DNA of 64,000 nt from Ahaetulla prasina (Eukaryota; Chordata; Lepidosauria; Squamata; Colubridae), in the NCBI RefSeq assembly GCF_028640845.1, contig NC_080539.1, positions 107,100,554 through 107,164,553 on the forward strand, in the 5' to 3' direction. A program made the position numbers and the translations under genes. The notes beneath the pieces were generated by a model. That model saw only the letters and a list, made by a program, of their open reading frames with translations. It was not told where the DNA came from and ran no database searches. Numbering within the stretch: position 1 is the stretch's first letter; each line of letters opens with the position of its first letter. This document shows, piece after piece, positions 1 through 11,015 of this stretch.

Positions 1-365
1 GGCCCTATTTATCCTAGATTTTAATTGGCTGTTGAAAATAGTTCCATTTCTGTCCTCATTTTATTAAGGGTGCTGGGCTTAATCTTTAAATTATAGGCTG
101 GTTGTTTGTATGTTTTGAATTATAAATTAGTTTTCCATGAGGTCATAGACTTTGCCCTTTCAAAGATTTGCCTTGGAAACATCTCAAAAGTTCTCCAGCT
201 GTCACAATGTCATATTAAGGACTTGTGAGACTCTGCCAGCCCATGAGTTACCAGGTGGCACTTTTATAAATTAAAACCATTCCATGGAGTGAATCAATGG
301 GAAAGCAATCCCCTTGGCAAATTAATTCAAGTCTGGTTTCTGTACCACTGCAATCACTGTACATA
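1..365. other. Intron of L3MBTL3, nothing recognised
   Basis: AT-rich unique-looking sequence left of the first MITE end; no exon with splice sites and no repeat family recognised. Confidence 0.5.
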
Positions 366-770
366 CAGATAGTCCTCAACTTATGACTACAACTGAGCCA
401 AAAAATTGTGTTGTTAAATAAGAAACTTGTTAAGTGAGTTTTGTCTCATTTTACGGCTTTTCTTTCCACATGTGGTAAGTGAATTGCTGCAGTAGTTAAA
501 TTAATGACATGGTTGTTAAGTGAATCTGGTTTCCCCCACCGGACTTGTCAGAAGGTTGCAAAAGGGGATCGCATGATTCCCAGACACTGCAATTGTCATA
601 AATGTGAGTCAACTGTCAAGCATCCGAATGTAAATCACATGACCATGGGAATGCTACAAGGGTCGTAAACAGTGGTGGGATTCAACTTTTTTAACAACTG
701 GTTCTGTGGGCGTGGCTTATTTTGGGGCATGGCTTGGTGGTCATGTGACTGGGTGGGCGTGGCTAGCTGG

Positions 771-1640
771 TCATGTGACCGGGTGGCCATGGCTATGGGC
801 ATAGAAACTACTCAGAGGGCTAAAAAAAGTCATTTCTGACCAGTCCTCGCACTTTTGACCGTTCCTCGCACTTATGACCATCCTTACATTTATGCCCATT
901 GCAGCATTTTTAACAACCATGTCACTCATTTCACAACTGCTTCTCTTCACCACGGTTATAAGATAGGGCGCAAAATGTAAAATGTGAGGACAGTCGTAGG
1001 TGTGAGGACCAGTCAAAAGTGTGAGGACAGATCAAAAATAACTTTTTCAGCCCTCTGAGTAGTCCCTATGAACAAAATGCTGCAACAGGCATAAATAATG
1101 ACAGGTCATAAGTGTGAGGACTGGTCAAAAGTGTGAGAACCTCTCAGAAATCACTTTTTTCAGTCCTCTGGGTAGTCCCTATGTGCATAGTCCCTATGAG
1201 TATATGAGAATGTGCATAGGGACTACTCAGAGGGCTGAAAAACTTATTTTTGACCTGTCCTCGCACTTTTGACCTGTCCTCGCACTTACGACTGTCCTCA
1301 CATTTTAAGTTTTGCACCCTATCTTATAACCGTGGTGAAGAGAAGCAGTTGTGAAATGAGTGACACGGTTAAGAATGCTGCAACAGACATAAATGTGAAG
1401 ATGGTCATAAATGCATGGTCTGGTCAAAAGTGCGAGGACCTGTCAGAAATCACTTTTTTCAGCCCTCTGGATAGTCCCTATGCACATTAGGACTACCAGA
1501 GGGCTGAAAAAAGTGATTTCTGACAGGTTCTCGCACTTTTGACCAGTCCTCACACTTATGACCGCATCACATCACATCATTTACGCCTGTTGCAGCATTT
1601 TTAATAACCATGTCACTCATGTCACAACTGCGGTGCTTCA
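771..1640. repeat. Cluster of inverted fold-back copies
   Basis: A module of about 220 bp (gactactcagagggctgaaaa, cctcgcacttttgacc, cacggttataagatagg) occurs in one direction at about 790-985 and inverted at about 1,290-1,490, with partial copies between and after (1,020-1,200; 1,485-1,640). The two main arms can be translated into nearly the same 70-80 residue peptide on opposite strands, which shows homology, not coding. This is a DNA-element palindrome. Confidence 0.85.
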
Positions 1641-1744
1641 TGTGACTGGGTGGGCGTGGCCAGGTGGTCATGTGACAGTTTCTTTGCCCTAATGACAGTT
1701 TGCTGCAATGTTCGTAAATGTAAAAAACGGTCATAAGTTTTTTG

Positions 1745-2065
1745 TTTTTTTTTTATTTGAATTTATATCCCGCCCTTCTCCGAAGACTCAGGGCAGCTTA
1801 CAATGTGTTGAGCAATAGTCTTCATCCATTTGTATATTATATAGTATAAGTCTAATTTGTATATTATATAGTATAAGTATAATAAGTTATATTATAAGTC
1901 AACTTAATTGCCCCCAACAATCTGGGTCCTCATTTTACCTACCTTATAAAGGATGGAAGGCTGAGTCAACCTTGGGCCTGGTGGGACTTGAACTTGCAGT
2001 AATTGCAAGCAGCTGTGTTAATAACAGACAGACTTAGTCCGTTGAGCCACCAGAGTCACTTTTTT
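1745..2065 (-). mobile_element. tRNA-derived SINE with CR1/L3-like tail
   Basis: Read on the minus strand: a tRNA-like head with gccaccagag-side promoter region near 2,060, B-box-like ggttcaagtccc relative at 1,985-2,000, body (gttgactcagccttccatcc; gaggacccagattg) and a 3' end complementary to atatcccgcccttctccgaa with an A/T-rich tail at about 1,750. The 3' tail resembles the end of the L3/CR1 LINE at 23.75-25.0 kb, which suggests mobilisation by it. Confidence 0.8.
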
Positions 2066-2099
2066 AGTGCCATGCTTATTAAACCAATTACCAGAACAA

Positions 2100-2545
2100 A
2101 TCCATTCTCCCTCCCTCTTTCTCTCCTTCATCCTTCATCCTTCTCCCCCTCTTTCTCTCCATCTTTCTCCCCCTTTCTCTCTTTCTCTCCTTAATCTCTT
2201 TCTCTCTCCTACTCATTCTGTCATCTCTTTCTCCTTTCTTCCTTTCTCCCCTTCTATCCTTCATCTCTTTCTCCCCTTTCTCTTCTTCATTTTTCTCCCC
2301 TTCTATCCTTCATCTCTCTTTCTCCTTCATCTTTCTCTCCATCTTTCTCTCCTTAATCTCTTTCTCCCCTCTCTCTCTCTCTCTTTCTCTCTCCCCACCT
2401 CTTTCTCTCTCTCTCCCCCCTCCCTCTCTCTCCCACTCATTCTGTCATCTCTTTCTCTCCCCCCCTCTTTCTTTTTCTTTCATTCTCTCTCTCTCTTTCT
2501 ACCCTTCTCTCCCCCCTCTCTTTCTCTCTCTCTCCCCCTCTTGGG
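2100..2545. repeat. Polypyrimidine (CT-rich) tract
   Basis: About 440 bp almost without purines on the plus strand, built of degenerate tctctcc, ctttctcc and cttcatc units with occasional short higher-order repeats (tcattctgtcatctctttct occurs at about 2,213 and 2,437). Long open frames here are compositional. Confidence 0.95.
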
Positions 2546-2757
2546 CCAGCCAGTGTCTTGGGGCTGAGAGGAACTCAAGCTGGGGAGACTGAGGTTCAGG
2601 ACATCAAGAAACAGCTGTGAGATCCAGCTCCCACTCTGGAATATGGAGCGAATCTCTATTCCTCCCGCTTCTCTTGCCAGGCGAAGAGTGATTGGGAAGG
2701 GAAGGCGAGGGGTGGGGACAGCCACTGGTGGATTCAGCCCAGGGGTGAAATCACAAA

Positions 2758-3178
2758 ATAATTTTTGTGTGTGCGTGTGTGTGAGGGAGGGATCTGAAGC
2801 CGAGCCACCCAAACTTCTGGCAGAGATGGGGGCGGCTTCTGAGGAGTCCTGAATCAGCCAGCTCCACCTGATCTATTTCCTGAGTCTCGCCATTCTCCTC
2901 GCCCCCCACCCTCAAGCAGCGGCTTCCCTGCTCAGCCCCAACAAGCTATGCATGCATGGTGCCCGCATCAGCATCTAGAGAGAAGCAGAGAAGAAATGCC
3001 GCTGCTTGAGTGGGGTGGAGGGGGCGAGGAGAACGGCGAGACTCTAGGAATAGGTCAGGTGGAGCTGGTTGATCCAGGACTGCTCAGAAGCCGCCCCCAT
3101 CTCTGCCAGAAGTTTGGGTGGCTCACCTTCAAATCTCTCCCTCCCTCCCTCTCTCCCTCACACGCACACACAAAAACA
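2758..3178. repeat. Long hairpin inside the hAT-like element
   Basis: Arms of about 170 bp: cgagccacccaaacttctgg ... ccccccaccctcaagcagcg on the left pairs with cgctgcttgagtgggg ... ccagaagtttgggtggctc on the right, with a loop of about 65 bp around 2,930-2,997. Even the outer tg/ca runs (gtgtgtgagggagg / cctccctctctccctcacac) match. A second, smaller pair of hairpins (cttgcagggagg ... cctccctgcaag) follows at 3,405-3,545. Confidence 0.85.
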
Positions 3179-3804
3179 GAGGTTGGAGAGCTCTCTTGCT
3201 CGCTCTCCAAGCACCCCATGCACAGCCCATTTGAGGAAAGGGCACGCATGGCTGGGCGCGTTTGGCTGCAGGAAGAGGTGCAGAGCAATGGGGTTGTTTT
3301 GTTCGCTGCAATGGTGCTTCAGGAGGGCAGGTGGACATATTCATTATAGTTGCCACTTGCAGACATCCCGTGCCGCTTCAGGGAGAACTCGAGAGAGAAG
3401 AACTTGCAGGGAGGATATCTGATGTCCACCTCCCTGCAAGCTCTCGCCTCTCGAGTTCTCCCTGAAGTGGCACCTGAAGTTTGGGTGGGGTTCCTCAAGA
3501 GGAGAGCTTGCAGGGAGGCGGAAGCCAGATCGCCTCCCTGCAAGCTCTTGTCTCTCAAGGAGCCTGACCCAGCCGCGGACCACCAGTGGTCCACCAGTTG
3601 GTGACCAGTAAGTAGTGATGGGGAGGGGAGGGGCAAGGGGCGGGGCGAGCCAGCAATTTAACAAACGGTTCGGCCGAACCGCCTAGAACCAGCAGAATCC
3701 CACCACTGGTCGTAAGTGTGAAAAAAGGTCATAAGTCACTTTTGTCAGTGATGCTGTAATTTTGAATGGCCATTAAATGAATGTTGTAAGTCAAGGGCTA
3801 CCTG

Positions 3805-4321
3805 TAATGTGGTTGGGCTTCCTAGCAGTTCCTTGTGTCCTGAAAAGGCACTTCCTAGAATTTCTACTGGATGGTGTATGCAGGGGATGGAAGTAAAGAA
3901 GGAAACTATCTGAACCGAGGCAGAAACAACTCTCAGTTGTTGTCTACCCATCAACCATGACCTGGATGACTGCCTTTCCACATCCGCTTCTTAACCCTAG
4001 GAGGACTACATAAAAGTTTTTAAAAATTTTCCTATGACTTCAAGTATATTTTCTTGTATACTAGCCTGTATATTTTTTCCAGCTTTCAGATTATTTTCTT
4101 TTGAACTTTCACATTGATTATGCCTTTATTTTTTATACTGCTACCAACACCTACATATCTTTAAGGGGGTCTGTAACATATAATATTATTCTAGAAGAGA
4201 AGTGATTTTTTAAAAAAACTAATCATCCTAATTAAATAGAAAAATGACAATATAAGACAATATAAGGGGCGGTGGGGGAAAAGACAGCATCTCTAAAATT
4301 CAATCATCAAAACACTCCTAC
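3805..4321. other. L3MBTL3 intron next to the MBT2 exon
   Basis: AT-rich intron; no other exon or clear repeat seen. Immediately left of the exon is a G-rich patch (ggggcggtgggggaaa, 4,265-4,280). Confidence 0.5.
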
Positions 4322-4473
4322 CAGTAGTCGTAGCTTTCATCCCAGTTGTCAAAATGAACCAGGAAACGGTTGTCCACCATGTCAGTTACTGTAGCAACAC
4401 ATATGAAAGCAGGATTTTTTTTGTCTACTGCTTCAAGCTTCATCCCTACTCGAAATCCTGATGGGATCACAGT
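4322..4473 (-). CDS. L3MBTL3: L3MBTL3 MBT2 core exon with complete aromatic cage
   Basis: A 152-nt exon (acceptor gattag, donor gtagga) encoding TVIPSGFRVGMKLEAVDKKN, then PAFICVATVTDMVDNRFL and VHFDNWDESYDYW, the last codon being split after TG. This is the heart of MBT repeat 2, the methyl-lysine pocket in the family. The pocket residues known from L3MBTL1 (Asp after EAV, Phe in VHF, Trp in DNW, Tyr in ESY) are all present, so binding is expected to be intact. It is the last exon inside the window; repeat 3, the zinc finger and the SAM domain continue beyond position 1. Confidence 0.97.
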
Positions 4474-4641
4474 CTAATCAAAGAGAGGTTCAAAAATAAT
4501 GTTGAGTAGAAGGTTGGCTATTGAATCACATGAAGCAAGACAGCACAAAACAAACATAAGACCGAAAGCTGCAGATCAATAAAAACACAAACATCAAAAA
4601 AAAAACGCTACGAATTAATTTTTTTAAAAAAGCACCAACAT

Positions 4642-4851
4642 CAGGGATCCCCAATCCCTGGACCATGGCCCACTACTGGGCCATGAGCCAATAGGAATCA
4701 GGTCGCAGAATTGTACACATCCCCATCTGAGTGAGTGAATGCATGAGCTCTCCATTTGTGCATGTTTGCCGGCCACTCATGTATAACCATCCCCTCTTCT
4801 CCCCCCCCCCCACCCACTGGTCCACAAAGTTAGAAAGGTTGGGGAACTCTG
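4642..4851. mobile_element. hAT-like MITE (cagggatccccaa type)
   Basis: Begins cagggatccccaatccctgg and ends aggttggggaactctg, inverted ends of a hAT-type element also seen at 41,439. Flanks accaacat and ctctacat are only partly alike. Contains a C-run (4,801-4,811). Confidence 0.7.
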
Positions 4852-5279
4852 CTCTACATCCTCAATTTCTTCTGACTGTATAATCTTGATTTTTTTTTAA
4901 AAAAAAGTTCTAAATTATCTATTTTATTTTATTATTTTATTGACTGTCTATCTCTCTACATGGAATATTGTTAAAACTGTGTAACCTTTCATAGACTTTT
5001 CAAAATAAAATTGTCTTTCCTAGTTTATTATGAAATGAAACATACAATCATTACATTCCCACAAGGGAGCTAAATCCAGACTCCTGTGAATTCTGCTGAT
5101 CTTTATCTAGAGCCAAATTGACTTGACTGTTGGTAGATCAGATTCTTGTGTACAGGTAGAATGAAATAAATGTTTTGTGCTTTGAATTCTATTCCTGTTC
5201 CTGGCTTCTTGCACCTGACAGTGAATATGTAATCCCTCAAACAAATTAGGACTTATGTGAAGTCGATAAGGTGTGTGAC

Positions 5280-5648
5280 CAGTGGTGGGATTCAGCCAGT
5301 TTGGATGAATGGATAGTTAAATTCCTGGCTGGCCCCACCCCTTCCAGGAGTCCCCAGGCGCCCCATTTTGGCTCCCAGGTAAGTGCAGGAAAGCCTAACA
5401 GGCCCAAAATGGACCGCTGGGGGATGCGGAGCCCCCCATGGCCCGTTTTTGCTCCCAAGAGGCCTACTAGGCCCAAAATGGGGCGTGGAGGGGCCACGGC
5501 CCCCCTGTGGCCCATTTTTGCTCCCAGGGGAGTGCAGGAGGCTGAGTGCTGCCTGTCACACCCCTAGCCATGCCCACTATGGCCATGCCCGCCCAGCCCG
5601 TCATTAGGGCAGAGAACTGGTTGTTAAATTATTTGAATCCCACCACTG
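5280..5648. mobile_element. hAT-like MITE with perfect 8-bp target duplication
   Basis: Inverted ends cagtggtgggattcagcc and aatcccaccactg, flanked on both sides by tgtgtgac (5,272-5,279; 5,649-5,656). The GC-rich interior contains direct repeats of a module with gcccaaaatgg and cccgtttttgctccca. No protein is credible. Same family as 670-3,708 and 48,455-48,772. Confidence 0.92.
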
Positions 5649-5659
5649 TGTGTGACCAT

Positions 5660-6515
5660 GTCTTAAAGATGTCTGTATCTTGTACATCACATTGTCTTGG
5701 GAATAAGATAAACTCTTATTTCCTAAATCAAATAGTTGGATTGTTTTTTAAAAAATGAATTCAGACTTCTTTTATTTCTATCTCATCCATTTTGTAATCC
5801 CCTACATCATCTTCTTTTATATTTTATTTACTTGGATATTGAAAGAGGGGACAGTGGCTGTCAGCCAGTCAAAAAAGGATGTCGGAAAAAGGATGTCATT
5901 TAAATCTTACAAGGTCACATTAACTCTTACTAAGACTTGATATAAGTTCAATTATCATTTTAATAATTATTAAATTTATCCACCTAGCCACTTTCATATC
6001 TAAGGCAGGACTAGAACTCACAGTCTCTGTTTTCTAGCTTGGAACCTTACATCAAACTGGCAAATTCTGGGCTTTTCTCTTTTTTCCTTTCTTTTCTTTA
6101 CTTTGTAATAGTTCTTAGATCTCATATTCTTTTTAAAACTTTAATAAAATTTATATTTATAGTACAAAAGGCATGCAAAGCAGAATTTAATGGCTGCCTT
6201 CCTCTACCCATATAGGAAAATACTATTCTAATGCTTTTAAAAAATGTTGTAAGTGAAAATTTAAAGCTTTTAACACACATTTTCAAGTAATTAAATTAAT
6301 ATCAAGTGGCACAGAAAAAAGATGTAGAATTTTTTTTAAAAAAAAAACCTCCTGAAGATAAGTAAATACATAAGTAGTGTACATTTACAGATTTACTATA
6401 GGAAGTTGATTTATTACATTGATAAAATCCATTACATTTTCAACTAGATTGGGCACATCAATATATTACATAAATGCTAATGTGAACACAGATAAATATA
6501 AGGGAAAAAACTTAC
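5660..6515. other. L3MBTL3 intron, nothing recognised
   Basis: AT-rich sequence between the hAT element and the MBT1-MBT2 exon; no further exon seen. The piece at 5,960-6,060 (cacctagccactttcatat, aggcaggactagaactcaca) resembles the end of a decayed SINE. Confidence 0.45.
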
Positions 6516-6607
6516 TGTGTTTTGGTTTTCAAACAAGGATTTAGGAGCAGCTTGAGCCTTACATTTCTTCAGATATGCAGGCCAATTAAATTCATCTTCT
6601 TTATATC
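6516..6607 (-). CDS. L3MBTL3: L3MBTL3 exon at the MBT1-MBT2 junction
   Basis: A 92-nt exon that completes GGA (Gly) from the previous exon, then reads YKEDEFNWPAYLKKCKAQAA and PKSLFENQNT, ending at phase 0 before a gtaagt donor. The acceptor is tttccag. This is the N-terminal arm of MBT repeat 2; KCKAQAAPKSLFENQN is essentially the mammalian L3MBTL3 sequence and is the strongest argument for this paralogue over L3MBTL1, which has APKHLFVSQS here. Confidence 0.97.
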
Positions 6608-8440
6608 CTGGAAACCATAAAGAAGAATAAAACAAATATTCTTTTAGTTTGAGGTGCACTTACTTTAATTGCAGCTGTTTCTGTCACTATCACCATTCAG
6701 TGTCTGCCAAACTGTCCATTTCAAGAACATACTGAAAACATTTAACTTTTAAAAGCCCCTTGAGAATATAATTATAGGCACCATATAATTTAAAAACAAG
6801 ACCAGTCAGTAATATCTTTTCGCCTGAAAACTCCAAAAGCACCAGCTTGTCTTCAGAAATCACACATATATCTTTTCTAACAGAGATGAGGTACGAATGC
6901 AGATAATACGCACTGAAAGTCTGCGTAGTTCTTGTAACTAACAAGTCTAGCATTTAATCATTTTGTGAAGTGAAAATAGCAAAAGTCTGCGTTCCTAGTA
7001 TAAACGTAGAATATGTACTATATTTGATGATTTCATTATAACTATGTCTAAAAAGGCAAATAAATAAATAAATGAAAAACAGTGTGCCAAGAAAACTTAA
7101 TTAGTGCAAAGTTGAACACTGTAACAAAGCATGGCTTAAGCATTACATGTAAAGAAACCTATGATATCCAAACCATTTTTAAAGATCAAAAGCCGTCGCA
7201 TGCTTTTGCAACGCCCCTCTATTTTTCAGGTTTTGATTTTGTAGTCTGTCCCAGAGAAACATGTTTTGCACTGAGAGAAATAAAGAAGTATCTTCTACCA
7301 GAATGGAAGTGTGGATCAAATGTATTCGAAGTTGAAGTTGCCTTTTCACTAAAGATGACATTGCATCTTATATGCTTATTTTCCTCAATTAAATCCAAGC
7401 TTTTTTTGGATATTACTTGCAAAAACTAAATTTTGCCCCAAAACATCTCCAATGGAAGGGATGTACAAAGAACCAATTGCTTACCCCTGACTGTGGTTTT
7501 TTAAATGAATTCTATGGGTGTTATGCCTATGCTGCAGCCTTCTCTAGAATCTTTTACAGCTATAAAATGTTGGTGGAAATCTGCACGGAGACATCTGCGT
7601 TTCCATCCAATACTGAGTTTAGGAATATCCATGAACATAAGCACCTGCAGAAAGGATGGTTCAAGCATGCTGTGAATGCAGACTATTTTTAGGGATGGCA
7701 GTTACAGATAAGCAACTGAACAGCAAACCTTACTTGGAAGATTGGAGCCAATGCCTCACTCTCCAACCAGGATGGATAATAGTAACTCCATAAACATAAA
7801 CAAGCAAGAGGGTTGCCAGTTAATCACTAGTGTCCTTAATCCAGTGATCAAATTGCTCAGAGGAAATAGAAATCTTTCTTTTTCCAAAGAGTAAAAAAAA
7901 TAGCTACAATGTTGTGTGGGAAGTTACTGTGAGTACACAAAAAGCCAAGACATGACAAACAAAAGTGAAAAGAACAATTCAATTCCAATTTCAGTATAGA
8001 ATAGGAGAGAAAGAGAATAGTTTCACTGAGGCAAAAATCAGATGCCTCTTTAGGGAGCAAGATGAGGTCACAAGACAGGCCTACCTTCTTGAGATAAAAC
8101 ATAGGATCTATACAAAGAGAAGAGTACCACCAAAAAACGTGTGTGTGTGTGTGTGTTACATATACAGAATTTGTGTGTATACAGATACAAATATTTGTCA
8201 GTTAAAATGAAAGCAATACCAAGCAGGAACAGGGGATTATATCAATATTAGAAATACACCTCAGAAAATGTCTCTTGCAGTGGCACAAGAAAATAGAATT
8301 GCTATCAATGCTAGAATTGGGTGCTAAAAATTGAAGAGAGTCATTGAATGATAAAGCATTCATTTGTGAGTCTTTTATGATCACAGTTTAGAAGATCCAT
8401 CACAACATGAATCAGAAAAGGAAAAAATGTTAGGTAATTC
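6608..8440. other. L3MBTL3 intron, nothing recognised
   Basis: Long intron piece without identifiable exon. Short open frames on both strands at 6.7-7.7 kb show no domain. A (gt)n run lies at 8,140-8,155. Confidence 0.45.
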
Positions 8441-8469
8441 TCAAACTGCAAAGCACAGCAGTATTCCTT

Positions 8470-9770
8470 TGCGTTGCTTGTTGATAAGTCGACAGGCGAT
8501 GCCATTGCTACTGCCCTACATTCTGTAGTGAGTCATCTAGAGAAACCTGGGAATGCTTATGTCAGAATGCTTTTCATAGACTACAGCTCGGCTTTTAACC
8601 ATTTTGCCAGGCATTCTCATTGAAAAGTTGACTGACTTGAATTTCCCCTCTCTCACCTGTGATTGGATTAAAGACTTTCTAATGGGCCGGTCACAAACAG
8701 TGAGGGCTGGGTCTTTCACATCCTGCTCCCTGAAGCTCAGCACTGGCTCACCTCAGGGCTGTGTGCTCAGTCCCTACTTGTACACGTAGTACACATACTA
8801 CTGCATATCTTCTGATCCATCTAATGTGGTAATAAAATTTGCAGATGATACCACCGTACTGTACTGGGTCTTATTACAGGAGGAAATGAATTAGCATACA
8901 GGGAAGAAGTCCAGAAGTTATCCACATGGTGCTCAGAAAACACTAGCAAGACAAACGAGATGGTGCTAGACTTCCGGAAGCAGAGAGAGGAACCTGCCTC
9001 ACTCTACATCAAGGGGGGCTGTGTGGAGAGGGTCTCCCCTTTCAAATTCCTGGGAGTCCACCTTAGCCAAGATCTCACCTGGAAAAATAACACGTTCCAG
9101 GTGGTCAGGAAGGCTCAACAGAGACTCCATTTCCTTAAGGTCTTACAAAAAAATCAGGTGGAACAACAACTGATGACTTCCTTTTACCGGTCTACAATAG
9201 CAAGCGTCCTCACATATTGTGTTACGGTATGATATGCTGGCTTGACAGCCACAGACAGAAAGGCATTACAGAGGGTGATGAGCACAGCACAAAAAATCAT
9301 GGGCTGCCCCCTGACCTCACTGGACAATTGCCTTAGCAGAGTGAGGAAAATCCTCAGGGATGATTCACAACCTGGTCAGCACTTCTTTACTCTCCTATCA
9401 TCAGGCAGGAGATATAGGTGCATAGCCAGCTGAACGAACAGGCTGAAAAATAGCTTTTATCCGTGGGCCATCAGACTTCTGAACACAACATAACAGCACA
9501 ATTAGGTTTAATATGATAGACTTGCAGGGCCAGCACAACTTGCAACATGTTCATACCAGTGTAATATAATATAATGTTATATGCATACATGTATAAGGGA
9601 ATGTGTGCTAGTTATTACTTATTTGGGTTAGGGATTTCTTTTTCTTTTATTTATTGAGTTATTAAGATGTATTCTATGTTTCGGGGGTGGGGGGGCTGCA
9701 CCAAGGGAGGCTCATTGAATCTCATTGTACACATGTTGTGCATTGACAATAAAGCTTTGATTTGGATGCA
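8470..9770 (+). mobile_element. L2-like LINE, 5'-truncated and decayed
   Basis: Plus-strand reverse transcriptase remnants: DDAIATALHS-like start near 8,490, FIDYSSAFN-like (8,575-8,600), LTCDWIKDFLMGRSQTVRAG and STGSPQGCVLSPYLYT (8,604-8,789), FADDTTV-like (8,838-8,858), SPFKFLGVHLSQDLTW (9,040-9,080), then a C-terminal part with DRKALQRVMSTAQKIMG and RYRCIAS. Frames are broken by small indels and an in-frame stop after LSPYLYT. The 3' end is cattgacaataaagctttga. L2 or a related CR1-group clade; the exact clade is uncertain. Confidence 0.85.
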
Positions 9771-9774
9771 ATTG

Positions 9775-11015
9775 TTCACTTTTGAAGTGAACAACTATTT
9801 TGAAGATCCAAAACAGATCATGTTCCTCCATATTTCTCAACATGAAATAATACCAAAAATAAAAGTCTTTTTCTCTTTCCTTAGAAGATTCGACTTCAAG
9901 TACCTTTCTGCTAATTATCCTGCTGGCTGGGAAGCACATAAATATTTGTAAGGAAAATAATCATTAACCTGGTGATACAACCAGGCTTTATTTTGATCAG
10001 TGTTCACATATTTATAATGAAATATGGATGGACTCAGAGAAGAGAAAAGAGTTAAATGTGATAAAAGTTCTCCTGAATCTCATCAACTGATCAGAAAAAT
10101 TCCACTCCATGTAACACAGAGAGGTCCCCTTATGCTACCTTCTGAGGTTGGTCCGAGATCTTCAGGATCAGAAAGCTTACGTAGGAGTAGACAGCAGTAT
10201 TGTAAGAAAAAGGATACACTGATCTAATTAACTGAGGCACTATGGGCCCAAGAACAGCAGAAGACATTGATAAAGATGATTTCAACCCATTTATCTTTCT
10301 GAACAGTAATTCTTTTTTGTCCTGGTATCCTTTAGCTTTTCGGTCTTCTTATCCTGTGCTATAGAGGCATCTATGGATTGCCTAACCATAGGTGGACAAA
10401 TATTCTTTTTGGTAACTTTTGAATGTTCTGAGTTGATACCAGTATTTTGTCTGTGAGCATGTGCAGCAGGAGAAGACTTTTTCCAAAATCTCATCAGCTA
10501 CAGGTTCAGGGTAGGCACAAACCAGAATCTGATGCACATTGACAATGATGAAGATACAATGCTTTCAATTATTTATTATTTCTTTTTCTTCTTCCTTCTA
10601 AGGAAGAGGAGAAAAATATTTAGATTTATACCTTTTTGGAACCACTGATATCCTCATCAAGCATTCTAATGTTAAACTGATGTAGTTATTAAAACTTCAT
10701 CATGAGGCTTTCTTTTGATAGTACTGTGTAATTTTAGCTGTTTAATCATTAAAGCATTGGTCAAAGGATAATTTCTGCCTTTGAACATAAAAAATATACA
10801 GTAGGCATTTTCAGATCCTGGAATTTAAATTTTTCAGAATTCACTTATATTTTATAATGTAAGAAAACATGAAAAGAAAGTATGTCGCATTTTTTTTTAA
10901 TATAGCCAGTATAAAATTTTACTTGTAGATTCCTAAGTCTCTCACTATAAAAGTGTACCTATGCTGCCTTAACACAATAAAAAAGGTCATAAATTGTTTA
11001 GGGATAACATAGTAC
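9775..11015. other. L3MBTL3 intron with an unclassified open frame
   Basis: Mostly unrecognised. On the minus strand around 10,200-10,560 are two overlapping partial open frames; one reads VCAYPEPVADEILEKVFSCC, and a shifted frame continues 67 codons to 10,291 (SSPAAHAHRQNTG onward). An aataaa on the minus strand follows at about 9,995. This could be a processed pseudogene, but I do not recognise the parent. Confidence 0.3.

Larger units (their letters stand above)
670..3708. mobile_element. Long hAT-like composite element with 8-bp target duplication
   Basis: Starts cagtggtgggattcaac and ends cagaatcccaccactg, inverted ends shared with the elements at 5,280 and 48,455. The flanks are gtcgtaaa (662-669) and gtcgtaag (3,709-3,716), an 8-bp duplication with one change, as for hAT transposons. 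The interior has no transposase; it holds fold-back repeats (771-1,640), a SINE (1,750-2,065), a polypyrimidine tract (2,100-2,540) and another long fold-back (2,758-3,178). It is therefore a compound non-autonomous element or one enlarged by later insertions. Confidence 0.8.
366..3804. mobile_element. TA-flanked palindromic MITE, split by a 3-kb insertion
   Basis: The left half (366-669) begins cagatagtcctcaacttatg and the right half (about 3,717-3,804) ends gtcaagggctacctg; both termini are flanked by TA, and the ends are inverted copies of each other. This is the commonest dispersed element in the window. TA target duplication points to the Tc1/mariner superfamily, non-autonomous. The halves are separated by the hAT-like element at 670-3,708, so the MITE is the older insertion. 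Confidence 0.85.

Noticed and set aside
2003..2567. Ser/Leu/Pro-rich frames
   Set aside because: Translation of the polypyrimidine tract; no protein signal.
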